DNA of 64,000 nt from Opitutales bacterium UBA5694. Lineage in GTDB: Bacteria > Verrucomicrobiota > Verrucomicrobiia > Opitutales > Opitutaceae. The stretch's first letter is position 1, and each line of letters starts with the position of its first letter. Of this stretch, positions 55,724 through 64,000 are shown in pieces. The stretch is from positions 1-64,000 of the forward strand of contig DIHO01000008.1 in the NCBI GenBank assembly GCA_002420185.1. Direction: 5' to 3'. The translations under genes and the position numbers were made by a program. Under the pieces are notes generated by a model. That model did not search any database, was not told where the DNA came from, and saw only the letters and a list, made by a program, of their open reading frames with translations.

Positions 55724-55928
55724 GGAAGGGCTTGTAGATTCAAAAATTACAGATGGCAATCTTTCGTCACAAGGAAAACATCTCCTCCATCGGCGACCAA
55801 CCAGTTACAATCACCGCAAATAAAGCTATACGTGAATAACCCAAGAAATCTTGTTCGTACAGCATCACACACGTGTTAGTTTTTCGCTTGCCTTTCCCTT
55901 TTTCAGTTGTTGATTGCCATGTAAAGTT

Positions 55929-57029
55929 ATGAGCTCACTTCAACTAAGAACTTCAGATAGCTGCAAATACGATTGTGTATCGCTGGGCGAAATCATGCTT
56001 AGACTTGACCCGGGCGAAGGGCGAACAAGAACCGCAAGGTCCTTCACCGCCTGGGAAGGTGGAGGCGAATACAATGTATCTCGTGGTCTACGTCGCTGCT
56101 TCGGATTTAAGACCGCGGTAGTGACGGCTCTTGCAGACAACGAGGTGGGCCGATTGATTGAAGACTTCATAATCCAAGGAGGTGTGGCAACCGAATTTAT
56201 TAATTGGGTTCCCTACGATGGAATCGGTCGATCTACCCGTAACGGACTCAATTTCACCGAGCGTGGCTTTGGGATTCGCGGAGCCAAGGGGGTTCCCGAT
56301 CGCGGTAATACAGCCGCATCGCAGATGAGACCGGGCGACGTCAACTGGGATACTCTTTTTCAAAAAGAAGGCGTTCGATGGCTGCACACAGGTGGAATTT
56401 TCGCCGCTCTGAGTGTCACCGCAGCAGACCTTGTCATCGAAGCCGCCAAAGCAGCCAAAGCCGCCGGTACTATCGTGTCCTACGATCTCAATTACCGACC
56501 TTCTCTCTGGAAAGACATCGGCGGCATTAAAAAAGCCCAAGAAATCAACCGCGAGATTGCCCAGTACGTCGACGTCATGATCGGCAATGAAGAAGACTTT
56601 ACCGCCAGCTTAGGCTACGAAATCGAAGGCGTTGATGACACCCTATCTAACCTAAAGACCGACAGCTTTAAAACCATGATCAGACGAGCGGTGGCAGACT
56701 ATCCTAATTTCAGGATTGTCGCAACCACCCTTCGCGGCGTCAAGACAGCGACCGTTAATGACTGGGGGGCGATATGCTGGGCGGATGGATCTTTTTACGA
56801 AGCCACTCACCGTCCCGACCTTGAGATACTCGACCGCGTAGGCGGCGGGGATTCATTCGCTTCAGGACTTATTTATGGCCTTATTACGAAGGGTGATGCC
56901 GCTCAAGCAGTTGAATACGGAGCAGCTCATGGTGCTCTCGCGATGACAACGCCGGGCGACACTTCTATGGCAACCCTATCCGAAGTCGAAAAGCTAGTCG
57001 CGGGCGGATCCGCACGTGTCGACCGATAG
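55929..57029 (+). CDS. PfkB-family sugar kinase, 2-keto-3-deoxygluconate kinase-like
   Basis: A 366-residue ribokinase-fold kinase from ATG 55929. Opening YDCVSLGEIMLRLDPGEG resembles KdgK-type kinases. Substrate-side segments are WEGGGEYNVSRGLRRCFGFK and the lid stretch LNFTERGFGIRGAKGVPDRG. The anion hole/catalytic aspartate motif is VGGGDSFASGLIYGLITKGD. It phosphorylates 2-keto-3-deoxygluconate or a related sugar acid. It is transcribed away from the two-component kinase gene and stands alone. Consistent with the sugar-use theme of the window. Confidence 0.88.
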   Translation: MSSLQLRTSDSCKYDCVSLGEIMLRLDPGEGRTRTARSFTAWEGGGEYNVSRGLRRCFGFKTAVVTALADNEVGRLIEDFIIQGGVATEFINWVPYDGIGRSTRNGLNFTERGFGIRGAKGVPDRGNTAASQMRPGDVNWDTLFQKEGVRWLHTGGIFAALSVTAADLVIEAAKAAKAAGTIVSYDLNYRPSLWKDIGGIKKAQEINREIAQYVDVMIGNEEDFTASLGYEIEGVDDTLSNLKTDSFKTMIRRAVADYPNFRIVATTLRGVKTATVNDWGAICWADGSFYEATHRPDLEILDRVGGGDSFASGLIYGLITKGDAAQAVEYGAAHGALAMTTPGDTSMATLSEVEKLVAGGSARVDR

Positions 57030-57283
57030 AAAACCCGCGGGCTGAAAGAGCCTTTATCAACGATTTGAGCCAATAGCTAAACGAGCAACCAATCCTACCT
57101 ATCAAGTTATAGAACCAAAAAAAATCCTGATCCCCAATCTGGTTTGGCCTATAACTTTGCTTTGCTAGTCTGCATTAGTAGAAATTCTAGATAAGTAATG
57201 AACACCTTCTACTAGCATTTTGTGTTAGCTAAAGTCCGGTCCTGCTTGCTTAATGCAGTCTTTAATATTTTGCTCCGGATCTG

Positions 57284-58369
57284 ATGAGGATAATTTTAGG
57301 ACTTAGCCAATTGGCTGTAGTTTCAGGTGCTTTGTTTTTTGGGGGTTGCAAGCGCGATTCAGTAGCCGTCTACGATGTGCCAAAGGAAAATAAATCAACA
57401 CCCCCTTCGGTCGCAGCCGCTCCCATTTCAGCCCCCACTTCTGATGACCGGATCCAGTGGACCAAACCTGCCGCTTGGACTGAACTCACTCCCACTGCTT
57501 TCCGCAAAGGAAACTACCTTGTAGAGGTCAAGGACGGGAAAAAAGTCGAAATAACCGTCTCATCCTTTCCAGGTACCGTTGGTGGCACTCTCGCGAACGT
57601 GAACCGATGGAGAGGACAGGCCGGGCTTCCCCCTGTGAATAGCGAGGAGCTATCCCAAGGCCTCAGAGAAGTTCGAATCGATGGGCACGACGGCCAAGTT
57701 GTGAACATCCTTCCTGCCAGCGACAATCCCGACGCTACTCAAATTGTCGCCGCAATATTCTTTTACAAAGGGGAAAGCTGGTTCTTTAAAATGTCGGGTC
57801 CCCAGCACGGTGTACAGTCTCAAAAACCAGCCTTCGATCAGTTTGTCGCTGGCCTCAGGTTCGCGGACGCCGCACCCATACACGGTTCTTCAGTCGGTAG
57901 CAGCGAGGCCTCGACGGAAGCTGTCCTCGTGTTCAATGCACCTGAGAGCTGGGCTGAATCGGACGGCTCGTCCATGAGAATTGCCAGTTACGAAGCACCC
58001 TTAGAAGGATTTGAGCCCGCAGATTTTTCAATCACCCGTTTTCCAGGGGATGCCGGTGGAATTACGGCCAACGTAAACCGCTGGAGGCAGCAAATAGGTC
58101 TTCGCCCCTGGAGCGATTCCCAGGTTAATTCAAACAAAGAGACTATCGAAGTTGGAGGCCTCGACTTTGTGCTTTTCGACCTGAAACCGCAAACAGACGC
58201 AGACAAGGAACGTGTCAAGGAACGCATTCTCGCAGCGGTTGTCAAACATGACGGGAAAAGTTGGTTCTACAAGCTACGCGGCGACATTTTCCTTGTGGAG
58301 ACGCAGCGCAATAAATTTCGGCAACTTGTCCATTCATCACGATTCGAAGCAAGAAATTCTAAGGATTAG
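57284..58369 (+). CDS. Tandem-repeat lipoprotein upstream of ResB/CcsA
   Basis: A 361-residue lipoprotein of unknown family. Lipobox FFGGC puts the lipidated cysteine at residue 22. A proline/alanine-rich linker is followed by two homologous domains (about residues 57-197 and 215-355). Each begins with a W-rich strand and shares the motif FPG(T/D)xGG-x4-ANVNRWR (near residues 103 and 262), then GLxP, a V-x-(I/V)-x-G segment and a late GxSWF(F/Y)K (GESWFFK and GKSWFYK). The gene is 12 bases upstream of resB, so it is almost certainly co-transcribed with the cytochrome c maturation genes. It may handle haem, apocytochrome or copper on the outer face of the membrane. No known partner of system II has this architecture to my knowledge. 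Confidence 0.75.
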   Translation: MRIILGLSQLAVVSGALFFGGCKRDSVAVYDVPKENKSTPPSVAAAPISAPTSDDRIQWTKPAAWTELTPTAFRKGNYLVEVKDGKKVEITVSSFPGTVGGTLANVNRWRGQAGLPPVNSEELSQGLREVRIDGHDGQVVNILPASDNPDATQIVAAIFFYKGESWFFKMSGPQHGVQSQKPAFDQFVAGLRFADAAPIHGSSVGSSEASTEAVLVFNAPESWAESDGSSMRIASYEAPLEGFEPADFSITRFPGDAGGITANVNRWRQQIGLRPWSDSQVNSNKETIEVGGLDFVLFDLKPQTDADKERVKERILAAVVKHDGKSWFYKLRGDIFLVETQRNKFRQLVHSSRFEARNSKD

Positions 58370-58381
58370 CCCAGCAGTAAC

Positions 58382-59533
58382 ATGAAGCCTTTCATCAAAT
58401 TCTTTACTTCATTTGAGCTGGCCATATCCTGCATGATTTTGGGTCTGATCCTTGTTTTCATTGGTACACTGGACCAAGTCAATCTAGGGATTCATGGCGC
58501 GGTCGAGAAGTATTTCTACACCTTTTTTGTTTATTGGGTAGTACCCGGGATTGAAATCACTGTACCGTATTTTCCTGGGGGATACACAATAGGGCTCTTC
58601 CTACTCGCCAATTTAATCACCGCCCTCATTTTTCGATTTCGCTATTCATGGAAAAAATCTGGGGTCTTGATGGTTCATATTGGAGTGATCACCCTGCTTG
58701 TCGGTGAGCTGATTTCCAGCATGATGCAGGTCGACAGTGCTATGATTATAGACGAGGGTGCATCCTCCAATTTCTCGGAAGACCGTCAGATAACGGAACT
58801 CGCTGTTATAGACCATGGTGTGTCGACGAAAACCGACCGGGTTTACGCGTTTCCTCAAGAAATGATGGAAACGATGCAAGACTGCAGGCACGAGGAACTT
58901 CCCTTCAAAATCGGATTCAATCAGTATATGCCCAATTCGGTCATCCTGCGCAGAGACGAAAGTACCCCCAGTAAAGCTCTCATCGCAAACCAGGGAATCG
59001 GGCTTGACATGTTTGCCCAGGAAATTCCGAAAACAGGAAAGATGGACGACGTGAATCGTACTTCAGCCATTTTGACTATTTTTGACGATTCGGGCGAGGT
59101 GCTGGGCACTTGGTTAGCAAGCCTAGGATTCCCTCCTCAAAAATTCACCTTCCAAGGAAAAGATTACTCTCTCGAAATCCGCCGCAAACGCTACTACTAC
59201 CCGTTCGATATCCATCTCAACGATTTCAGTCACGACCGATATTTGGGAACAAATATACCGGTGAATTTTTCAAGCGAAATCGAGCTTACACACCCGGAGC
59301 GAGGCGAAAAGAGGGAGTTTTTAATTTATATGAATCACCCGCTGCGGTACAACGGTCTTACCTTTTTTCAAAGCGGATTTGCCAACGATGACACAACCAC
59401 AATTTTGCAGGTCGTCAGTAACCCTGGTCGCCACCTGCCTTACCTGTCCTGCGGACTCATTTTTGTTGGACTCACTGTCCAGTTCCTAATCGGACTCATC
59501 TCATTTGCTGGGAGGCGAGAGAAGAAATCATGA
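58382..59533 (+). CDS. resB: ResB/Ccs1-like cytochrome c biogenesis protein
   Basis: A 383-residue membrane protein of the ResB family, part of system II cytochrome c maturation. Early helices (MILGLILVFIGTLDQVNLGI, GLFLLANLITALIFRFRYSW and GVLMVHIGVITLLVGELISS) precede a large periplasmic domain of about 230 residues with KDYSLEIRRKRYYYPFDIHL and YMNHPLRYNGLTFFQSGFA. A final helix (LSCGLIFVGLTVQFLIGLIS) closes it. Overlaps the CcsA gene by four bases (ATGA). ResB helps deliver haem and apocytochrome to CcsA. Confidence 0.88.
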   Translation: MKPFIKFFTSFELAISCMILGLILVFIGTLDQVNLGIHGAVEKYFYTFFVYWVVPGIEITVPYFPGGYTIGLFLLANLITALIFRFRYSWKKSGVLMVHIGVITLLVGELISSMMQVDSAMIIDEGASSNFSEDRQITELAVIDHGVSTKTDRVYAFPQEMMETMQDCRHEELPFKIGFNQYMPNSVILRRDESTPSKALIANQGIGLDMFAQEIPKTGKMDDVNRTSAILTIFDDSGEVLGTWLASLGFPPQKFTFQGKDYSLEIRRKRYYYPFDIHLNDFSHDRYLGTNIPVNFSSEIELTHPERGEKREFLIYMNHPLRYNGLTFFQSGFANDDTTTILQVVSNPGRHLPYLSCGLIFVGLTVQFLIGLISFAGRREKKS

Positions 59534-61416
59534 AAAAACGATTACCCGCCATCATCGCAATTTCTGTCCTCCTCTTGTACTTTGCTTCGAACTATAGGAA
59601 GCAGTCACCAAAGACGGAGATTGATTACGCCGCATTCGGCAAAACGTCCATCCACCTCAACGGACGTATTCAGCCCCTAGATTCCGTGGCTCGAAACGCA
59701 CTTCTAGGCATTCGGTACAAACGGACTTTTATCGGGGATGACGGTAAGAAAACACCAGCCATTGTCTGGCTCACGGAGCTAATGATGCGGCCAGATCTTG
59801 CCCACGAACGCCCAGTGTTCAGGATTCAGGACGAAGACGTCCAAGCACTGCTCAAGCTTCCTAAAAAGCCCAGTTCCCGAAGTAAAGTGATGATTGCTCT
59901 GTTGGGGCAAGGGAGTGAGCACTTTTACTTTTCCTTCAACGAAATAGGTCCGTCCTTGAAAGTGATAAGCGAACAAGCTCAAAAAGCGAGTGAATTAGAG
60001 GACGCCCAGAGGTCTCGGTTTCAGAAGGCAGTTATCCAACTCGCCCGAGCCCTTTCGAACTATTCGGCACTGAGCCAATCGCTTCACCATGGACAGGTCG
60101 CCTCCTTCAGACAGGAACTCGAGGACCTCGAAAATTTTGCTCCCGCCGGGGTGGATGCAGTGAACAGAAGACAACTAGGGGAGGAGTACGACGAAAATTC
60201 CTTCAACCAAATGATGAGTATTGGGTTCCTCTACCAAGGTTTCGAGCAGTCCAGTAAACTGCTCACGCTTCCTTCAGTTGACGCAAACGAGGATATTAAC
60301 GAGTGGAACAAAACCAGTACCCTGCTCCGCCAGGTATTGCAAGAGGGCCAGGCCAGCGAGATCGTGCACAGCTACGCCAAGGTTGTAGACGCCTACCGAA
60401 ACGAGAATGCAACAGCATTCAATGAGGGCGTTAGAGCGCTGCACGCCGACCTTAATGCCGTTGACCCGTCCATCCTCCCACATGCAGGGGTAGAACAACT
60501 TTTTAACTTCCTAGAGCCGTTCTACATAGCTGCTGCGGGATATGTAATGGCTTTTTTGGCTGTAGTCTTATCATGGGTACGTTGGCCGAAAATTTTAAAT
60601 CAAGCTGCTTTTGGATTGATCTGCGCCTGTGCCATTATCCACACCGCCGGAATTCTGTTCCGGATATATATCATAGGATACGCTCCAGTCATCAATCTTT
60701 ACTCGTCGGCTATATTCGTCGGCTGGGGAGCGGTATTCTTAGCAATCGCACTCGAATGGCTCTTCAAGAACAGTATTGGAAACGCGACTGCGGCAATAAT
60801 TGGCTTTTCCACCCTCCTGGTCGCTCACCATCTGTCGGCCAGTGGCGACACGCTTGAAATGTTGCGGGCAGTACTCGACAACAATTTCTGGCTAGCGACG
60901 CACGTAATTATCATTACACTGGGATACTCGGCCACTTTCCTCGCTGGTTTCATCGGCTTCATCTTCATTCTGATGTCTGTATTCTCAAATCGAGTCGACA
61001 AGAAAACCGCCCGCACATTCGGAAGCATGGTTTACGGTATCGTTTGCTTTGCCACCTTATTTAGTTTTGTGGGCACTATCCTTGGTGGCATTTGGGCAGA
61101 CCAATCGTGGGGACGATTCTGGGGCTGGGACCCGAAAGAGAATGGAGCACTTCTTATCGTGGTCTGGAATGCCATTATTCTCCATTGCAAATGGGCAGGT
61201 TTCGCCCGCACACGTGGGATCATGATTCTCGCCATATTTGGCAATGTCGTTTGCAGCTGGTCCTGGTTCGGCACAAACATGTTGGGAATTGGCCTCCATG
61301 CCTATGGTTTCATGGACGAAGCCTTCACCTATCTCGTCGGATTTATGGCTGTTCAGGTTTTAGTGATGGCTATCGGCTCCTTTCCCACTCGATTCTGGAA
61401 AAGCCAAATTGGCTAG
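59530..61416 (+). CDS. ccsA: CcsA/ResC-type cytochrome c haem lyase with large N-terminal domain
   Basis: A 628-residue system II synthase. An N-terminal anchor helix (LPAIIAISVLLLYFASNY) is followed by about 320 residues of soluble, mostly helical periplasmic domain, unusual compared with short CcsA but known in CcsA fusions of Bacteroidota and relatives. The CcsA core (residues about 335-620) carries the haem-binding tryptophan-rich motif WGRFWGWDPKENGALLIVVW and the flanking histidine-bearing helices (WLATHVIIITLGYSATFLAG, HCKWAGFARTRGIMILAIFG). It attaches haem to CxxCH motifs, and so could serve the cytochromes at 13913, 23286, 30112 and 36253. Confidence 0.92.
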   Translation: MKKRLPAIIAISVLLLYFASNYRKQSPKTEIDYAAFGKTSIHLNGRIQPLDSVARNALLGIRYKRTFIGDDGKKTPAIVWLTELMMRPDLAHERPVFRIQDEDVQALLKLPKKPSSRSKVMIALLGQGSEHFYFSFNEIGPSLKVISEQAQKASELEDAQRSRFQKAVIQLARALSNYSALSQSLHHGQVASFRQELEDLENFAPAGVDAVNRRQLGEEYDENSFNQMMSIGFLYQGFEQSSKLLTLPSVDANEDINEWNKTSTLLRQVLQEGQASEIVHSYAKVVDAYRNENATAFNEGVRALHADLNAVDPSILPHAGVEQLFNFLEPFYIAAAGYVMAFLAVVLSWVRWPKILNQAAFGLICACAIIHTAGILFRIYIIGYAPVINLYSSAIFVGWGAVFLAIALEWLFKNSIGNATAAIIGFSTLLVAHHLSASGDTLEMLRAVLDNNFWLATHVIIITLGYSATFLAGFIGFIFILMSVFSNRVDKKTARTFGSMVYGIVCFATLFSFVGTILGGIWADQSWGRFWGWDPKENGALLIVVWNAIILHCKWAGFARTRGIMILAIFGNVVCSWSWFGTNMLGIGLHAYGFMDEAFTYLVGFMAVQVLVMAIGSFPTRFWKSQIG

Positions 61417-61610
61417 AGCAATCTCGATTGGGAGGTAGCGTGGGTGGGCTGCGACACCTCTGGATGCTGTTAATTCAATATTTACGGAACGCTGTGCTGG
61501 TGCCCATATCTTTCTGTGTTACCAGATTTTTCTCACTAACGACTCTGAGATCGGAGAAGACCCAATGAAAGTATCTCGCAGCGGCTTAAAACAGTCGCCG
61601 TGCCATATCC

Positions 61611-64000
61611 CTAATCCCCTCTCGTCGTGATTTCCAACTTCAAGTCGTCTCCATCCAGAGAATACTTGACAGTCATTCCGTCCTGTACCCTGCCTTCGAT
61701 AATGGCTCGAGCAAGAGACGACTGAATGGACCGCTGCATGAACCGCTTGAGGGGTCGAGCACCGTAGACCGGATCAAATCCCTTTTCCGCAATCCATTCG
61801 ACCGCATCATTTTCGAGAACCACGCTGATACGTCGATCGGACAGTGTCTTGTTCAAATCAGCCAGGAGAAGAACAACGATCCGCTCGATTTCCTCGATTG
61901 ACAATGGCTTGAATATAATTGTCTCATCTACCCGATTCAGGAATTCAGGTCTAAAATGTCCCCGTAGATCGGAGAGCACTGAATTTTCAACTGACTTCGG
62001 GATCTCTCCACCAATTACACCCTCCGATAAGTACTCGCTACCGATATTCGAAGTCATAATGATAATCGTATTTTTAAAGTCGACCATGCGACTCTGCGAA
62101 TCTGTCACGCGCCCTTCGTCAAGTATCTGCAGCATCAAATTAAACACGTCTGGGTGGGCTTTTTCGATCTCGTCGAAAAGCAAAACCGAATACGGTTTGC
62201 GACGTATCGCCTCCGTCAGTTGCCCGCCATCTTCATATCCTACATAACCTGGCGGGGCGCCGATCAATCGAGCGACCGCGTGGCGCTCCATATACTCGGA
62301 CATGTCGATACGGACCATCGCATCCTCGCTATCAAACAAGGTCGCAGCCAAGGTCCTAGCGAGTTCAGTTTTTCCCATCCCCGTAGGGCCTAAAAAGATA
62401 AAACTACCAATCGGTTTACCGGGATCTTTGATTCCTGCCCGAGCCCGTATGATTGCTTCGGATACCAGTCGAACCGGTTCGTCCTGCCCAATCACGCTCT
62501 TGTGCATGATCGACTCAAGCTGGAGCAGCTTCTGCTTTTCCCCCTCAATTAGCCGAGTTACCGGAATCCCCGTCCAACGGGAAATTATATCGGCAATTTC
62601 TTCTTGCGAAACCTCCTCTTTGACCAGCGAACTTTCGCTTTGATTAGCCTCTGCATCTGCTAGCTTCGCCTCTAGTTGAGGAAGTTTACCGTGCTTCAGC
62701 TCTGCAGCCTTATTCAAGTCATAGGCACGCTCCACCTTCTCGATCTCAACTTTGGTCGCCTCTATAGATTCCCGCAATTCTTGGAGCTCCGAAATCGATG
62801 CTTTCTCATTCTGCCATTGCTGACGCTGGACGGTCTCCTGTTCTTTCAGATCCACAACTTCTTTACGCAGTGTTTTAAGACGCGTCTTGGACGCGTCATC
62901 CGTTTCCTGCATCATAGCTGCTTCTTCAATCTCCAGCTGCATAATCCTTCGCTCGAGGGCGTCGAGCCCCTCGGGCATGCTATCCATTTCGATCCTGATA
63001 CTCGCACAAGCCTCGTCAACAAGGTCGATGGCCTTGTCCGGTAAAAATCGGTCGGAAATGTACCTATCCGAAAGCACCGCAGCGCTCACGAGGGCATTGT
63101 CCTGAATCCGCACCCCATGGTGGACTTCATAGCGTTCTTTCAGTCCCCGCAAAATGGATATCGTATCTTCGACATTGGGCTGCTCCACTAGCACGCTCTG
63201 AAAACGTCGCTCCAATGCTGCGTCTTTCTCAATATGCAAACGGTACTCATCCAACGTCGTAGCTCCGATACAGTGCAACTCGCCTCTCGCGAGCATCGGT
63301 TTTAGAAGGTTGCCCGCATCCATGGCGCCTTCAGCCTTTCCAGCCCCGACAATCGTATGAAGTTCGTCGATAAACAAAATAATCTGGCCATCGGAACTTT
63401 TCACTTCCTGGAGAACCGCTTTCAAGCGTTCCTCAAATTCCCCACGAAACTTTGCACCAGCGAGCAAAGACCCCATATCGAGTGAGAACACCGTGCGGTC
63501 CTTCAGTCCTTCGGGCACGTCCCCTCGCACTATTCTCTGAGCCAGCCCTTCGACAATTGCGGTCTTTCCCACACCGGGTTCACCAATGAGAACTGGGTTA
63601 TTTTTTGTCTTACGGGATAGGATACGGATAACTCGGCGAATCTCATCGTCACGTCCAACAACCGGGTCCATCTTACCGCTCCTAGCTCGCTGGACGAGAT
63701 CCATTCCATATTTCTCGAGAGCTTGAAACGTGGCTTCAGGATTCTGAGTGGTAACTCGCTGGTTTCCTCTCACTGATCGGAGGGCGAGAAGGACCTTTTG
63801 CCTATCTAAACCAAAACTACGAAGTAGATTCTCTAAAGACGAAGGCTTGGCAACTTCTACCAGCGCTAGGAAAAGATGCTCCACACTGATGAAGTCATCC
63901 TTTAGATTAACTGCCTCAGTCTCCGCCCTCGTGAATGCATCATTCAATGACGGCGTTATGAAAATCTTGCTGCTGTCAACGGATCCGGAAACGCTCGGCA
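61611..64000 (-). CDS. clpB: ATP-dependent disaggregase ClpB, 5' end outside window
   Basis: A Hsp100 AAA+ chaperone, at least 796 residues within the window; the N-terminus lies beyond 64000 (the frame is open to the end and reads SVSGSVDSSKIFITPSLNDA just before 63947). The first ATPase domain has NPVLIGEPGVGKTAIVEGLA (Walker A) and QIILFIDELHTIVGAGKAEG (Walker B). The middle coiled-coil domain with DALERRIMQLEIEEAAMMQE identifies ClpB rather than ClpA/C. The second ATPase has FIFLGPTGMGKTELARTLAA and PYSVLLFDEIEKAHPDVFNL, and the sensor-2 GARPLKRFMQR. With DnaK it rescues aggregated proteins. No heat-shock regulatory site is visible since the promoter is outside the window. Confidence 0.96.
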   Translation of the reverse strand, partial: PSVSGSVDSSKIFITPSLNDAFTRAETEAVNLKDDFISVEHLFLALVEVAKPSSLENLLRSFGLDRQKVLLALRSVRGNQRVTTQNPEATFQALEKYGMDLVQRARSGKMDPVVGRDDEIRRVIRILSRKTKNNPVLIGEPGVGKTAIVEGLAQRIVRGDVPEGLKDRTVFSLDMGSLLAGAKFRGEFEERLKAVLQEVKSSDGQIILFIDELHTIVGAGKAEGAMDAGNLLKPMLARGELHCIGATTLDEYRLHIEKDAALERRFQSVLVEQPNVEDTISILRGLKERYEVHHGVRIQDNALVSAAVLSDRYISDRFLPDKAIDLVDEACASIRIEMDSMPEGLDALERRIMQLEIEEAAMMQETDDASKTRLKTLRKEVVDLKEQETVQRQQWQNEKASISELQELRESIEATKVEIEKVERAYDLNKAAELKHGKLPQLEAKLADAEANQSESSLVKEEVSQEEIADIISRWTGIPVTRLIEGEKQKLLQLESIMHKSVIGQDEPVRLVSEAIIRARAGIKDPGKPIGSFIFLGPTGMGKTELARTLAATLFDSEDAMVRIDMSEYMERHAVARLIGAPPGYVGYEDGGQLTEAIRRKPYSVLLFDEIEKAHPDVFNLMLQILDEGRVTDSQSRMVDFKNTIIIMTSNIGSEYLSEGVIGGEIPKSVENSVLSDLRGHFRPEFLNRVDETIIFKPLSIEEIERIVVLLLADLNKTLSDRRISVVLENDAVEWIAEKGFDPVYGARPLKRFMQRSIQSSLARAIIEGRVQDGMTVKYSLDGDDLKLEITTRGD

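Overview
The window looks like a chromosome segment from a member of the Planctomycetota/Verrucomicrobiota group, most likely Verrucomicrobiota (Opitutae-like). This is inferred from the gene families: paired PSCyt1/DUF1549/DUF1553 and DUF1501 proteins, an ECF sigma factor translationally coupled to a FecR-LamG anti-sigma protein, a sulfatase, Tat-exported sugar oxidoreductases, ThuA and DUF1080 proteins, SSS symporters and a system II cytochrome c maturation operon. No marker gene in the window fixes the taxon.

Layout. 1-662 is a decayed mtnA. 1084-11747 holds two sodium/solute symporters, a Tat-exported hydroxypyruvate-isomerase-like protein, a LON-domain protein, a Tat-exported Gfo/Idh/MocA oxidoreductase, a ThuA protein and a DUF1080 lipoprotein; together they suggest uptake and oxidative breakdown of a sugar or glycoside. 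11932-13485 is an aldehyde dehydrogenase. 13913-18587 and 21736-26144 are two separate PSCyt1-DUF1501 gene pairs flanking a sulfatase; the second pair lies directly downstream of an ECF sigma/FecR-LamG pair. 28791-33590 holds a PKD-domain protein, a sorbosone-dehydrogenase/cytochrome c fusion and an MFS transporter preceded by two strong inverted repeats and followed by a clear terminator. 34732-39971 holds a metallophosphoesterase, a small CPXCG-like protein, a dihaem cytochrome and a sugar ABC transporter without its ATPase. 41337-47694 holds CvfB, a four-gene ketoreductase / ketosynthase / ACP / acyltransferase operon, tRNA-Arg and a fatty acid desaturase. 48707-64000 is more housekeeping in nature: an MDR dehydrogenase, trpS, a beta-helix acyltransferase-like protein, tRNA-Gly, an NtrC-type response regulator and its PAS kinase, a PfkB kinase, a lipoprotein-ResB-CcsA operon and clpB, which runs off the right end.

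The most striking property is gene decay. Translating the apparently empty stretches in all frames recovers broken but recognisable genes: mtnA, a sulfatase C-terminus, a Ski2-like helicase, an amidohydrolase, a MoxR ATPase and a prolyl-oligopeptidase N-terminus, plus several unrecognised relics. They carry scattered frameshifts and stop codons and no insertion sequence is visible. This points to a lineage losing genes by point mutation and small indels. No CRISPR array, rRNA, phage or transposase was found. All family assignments come from reading motifs in the translations; no database search was run.
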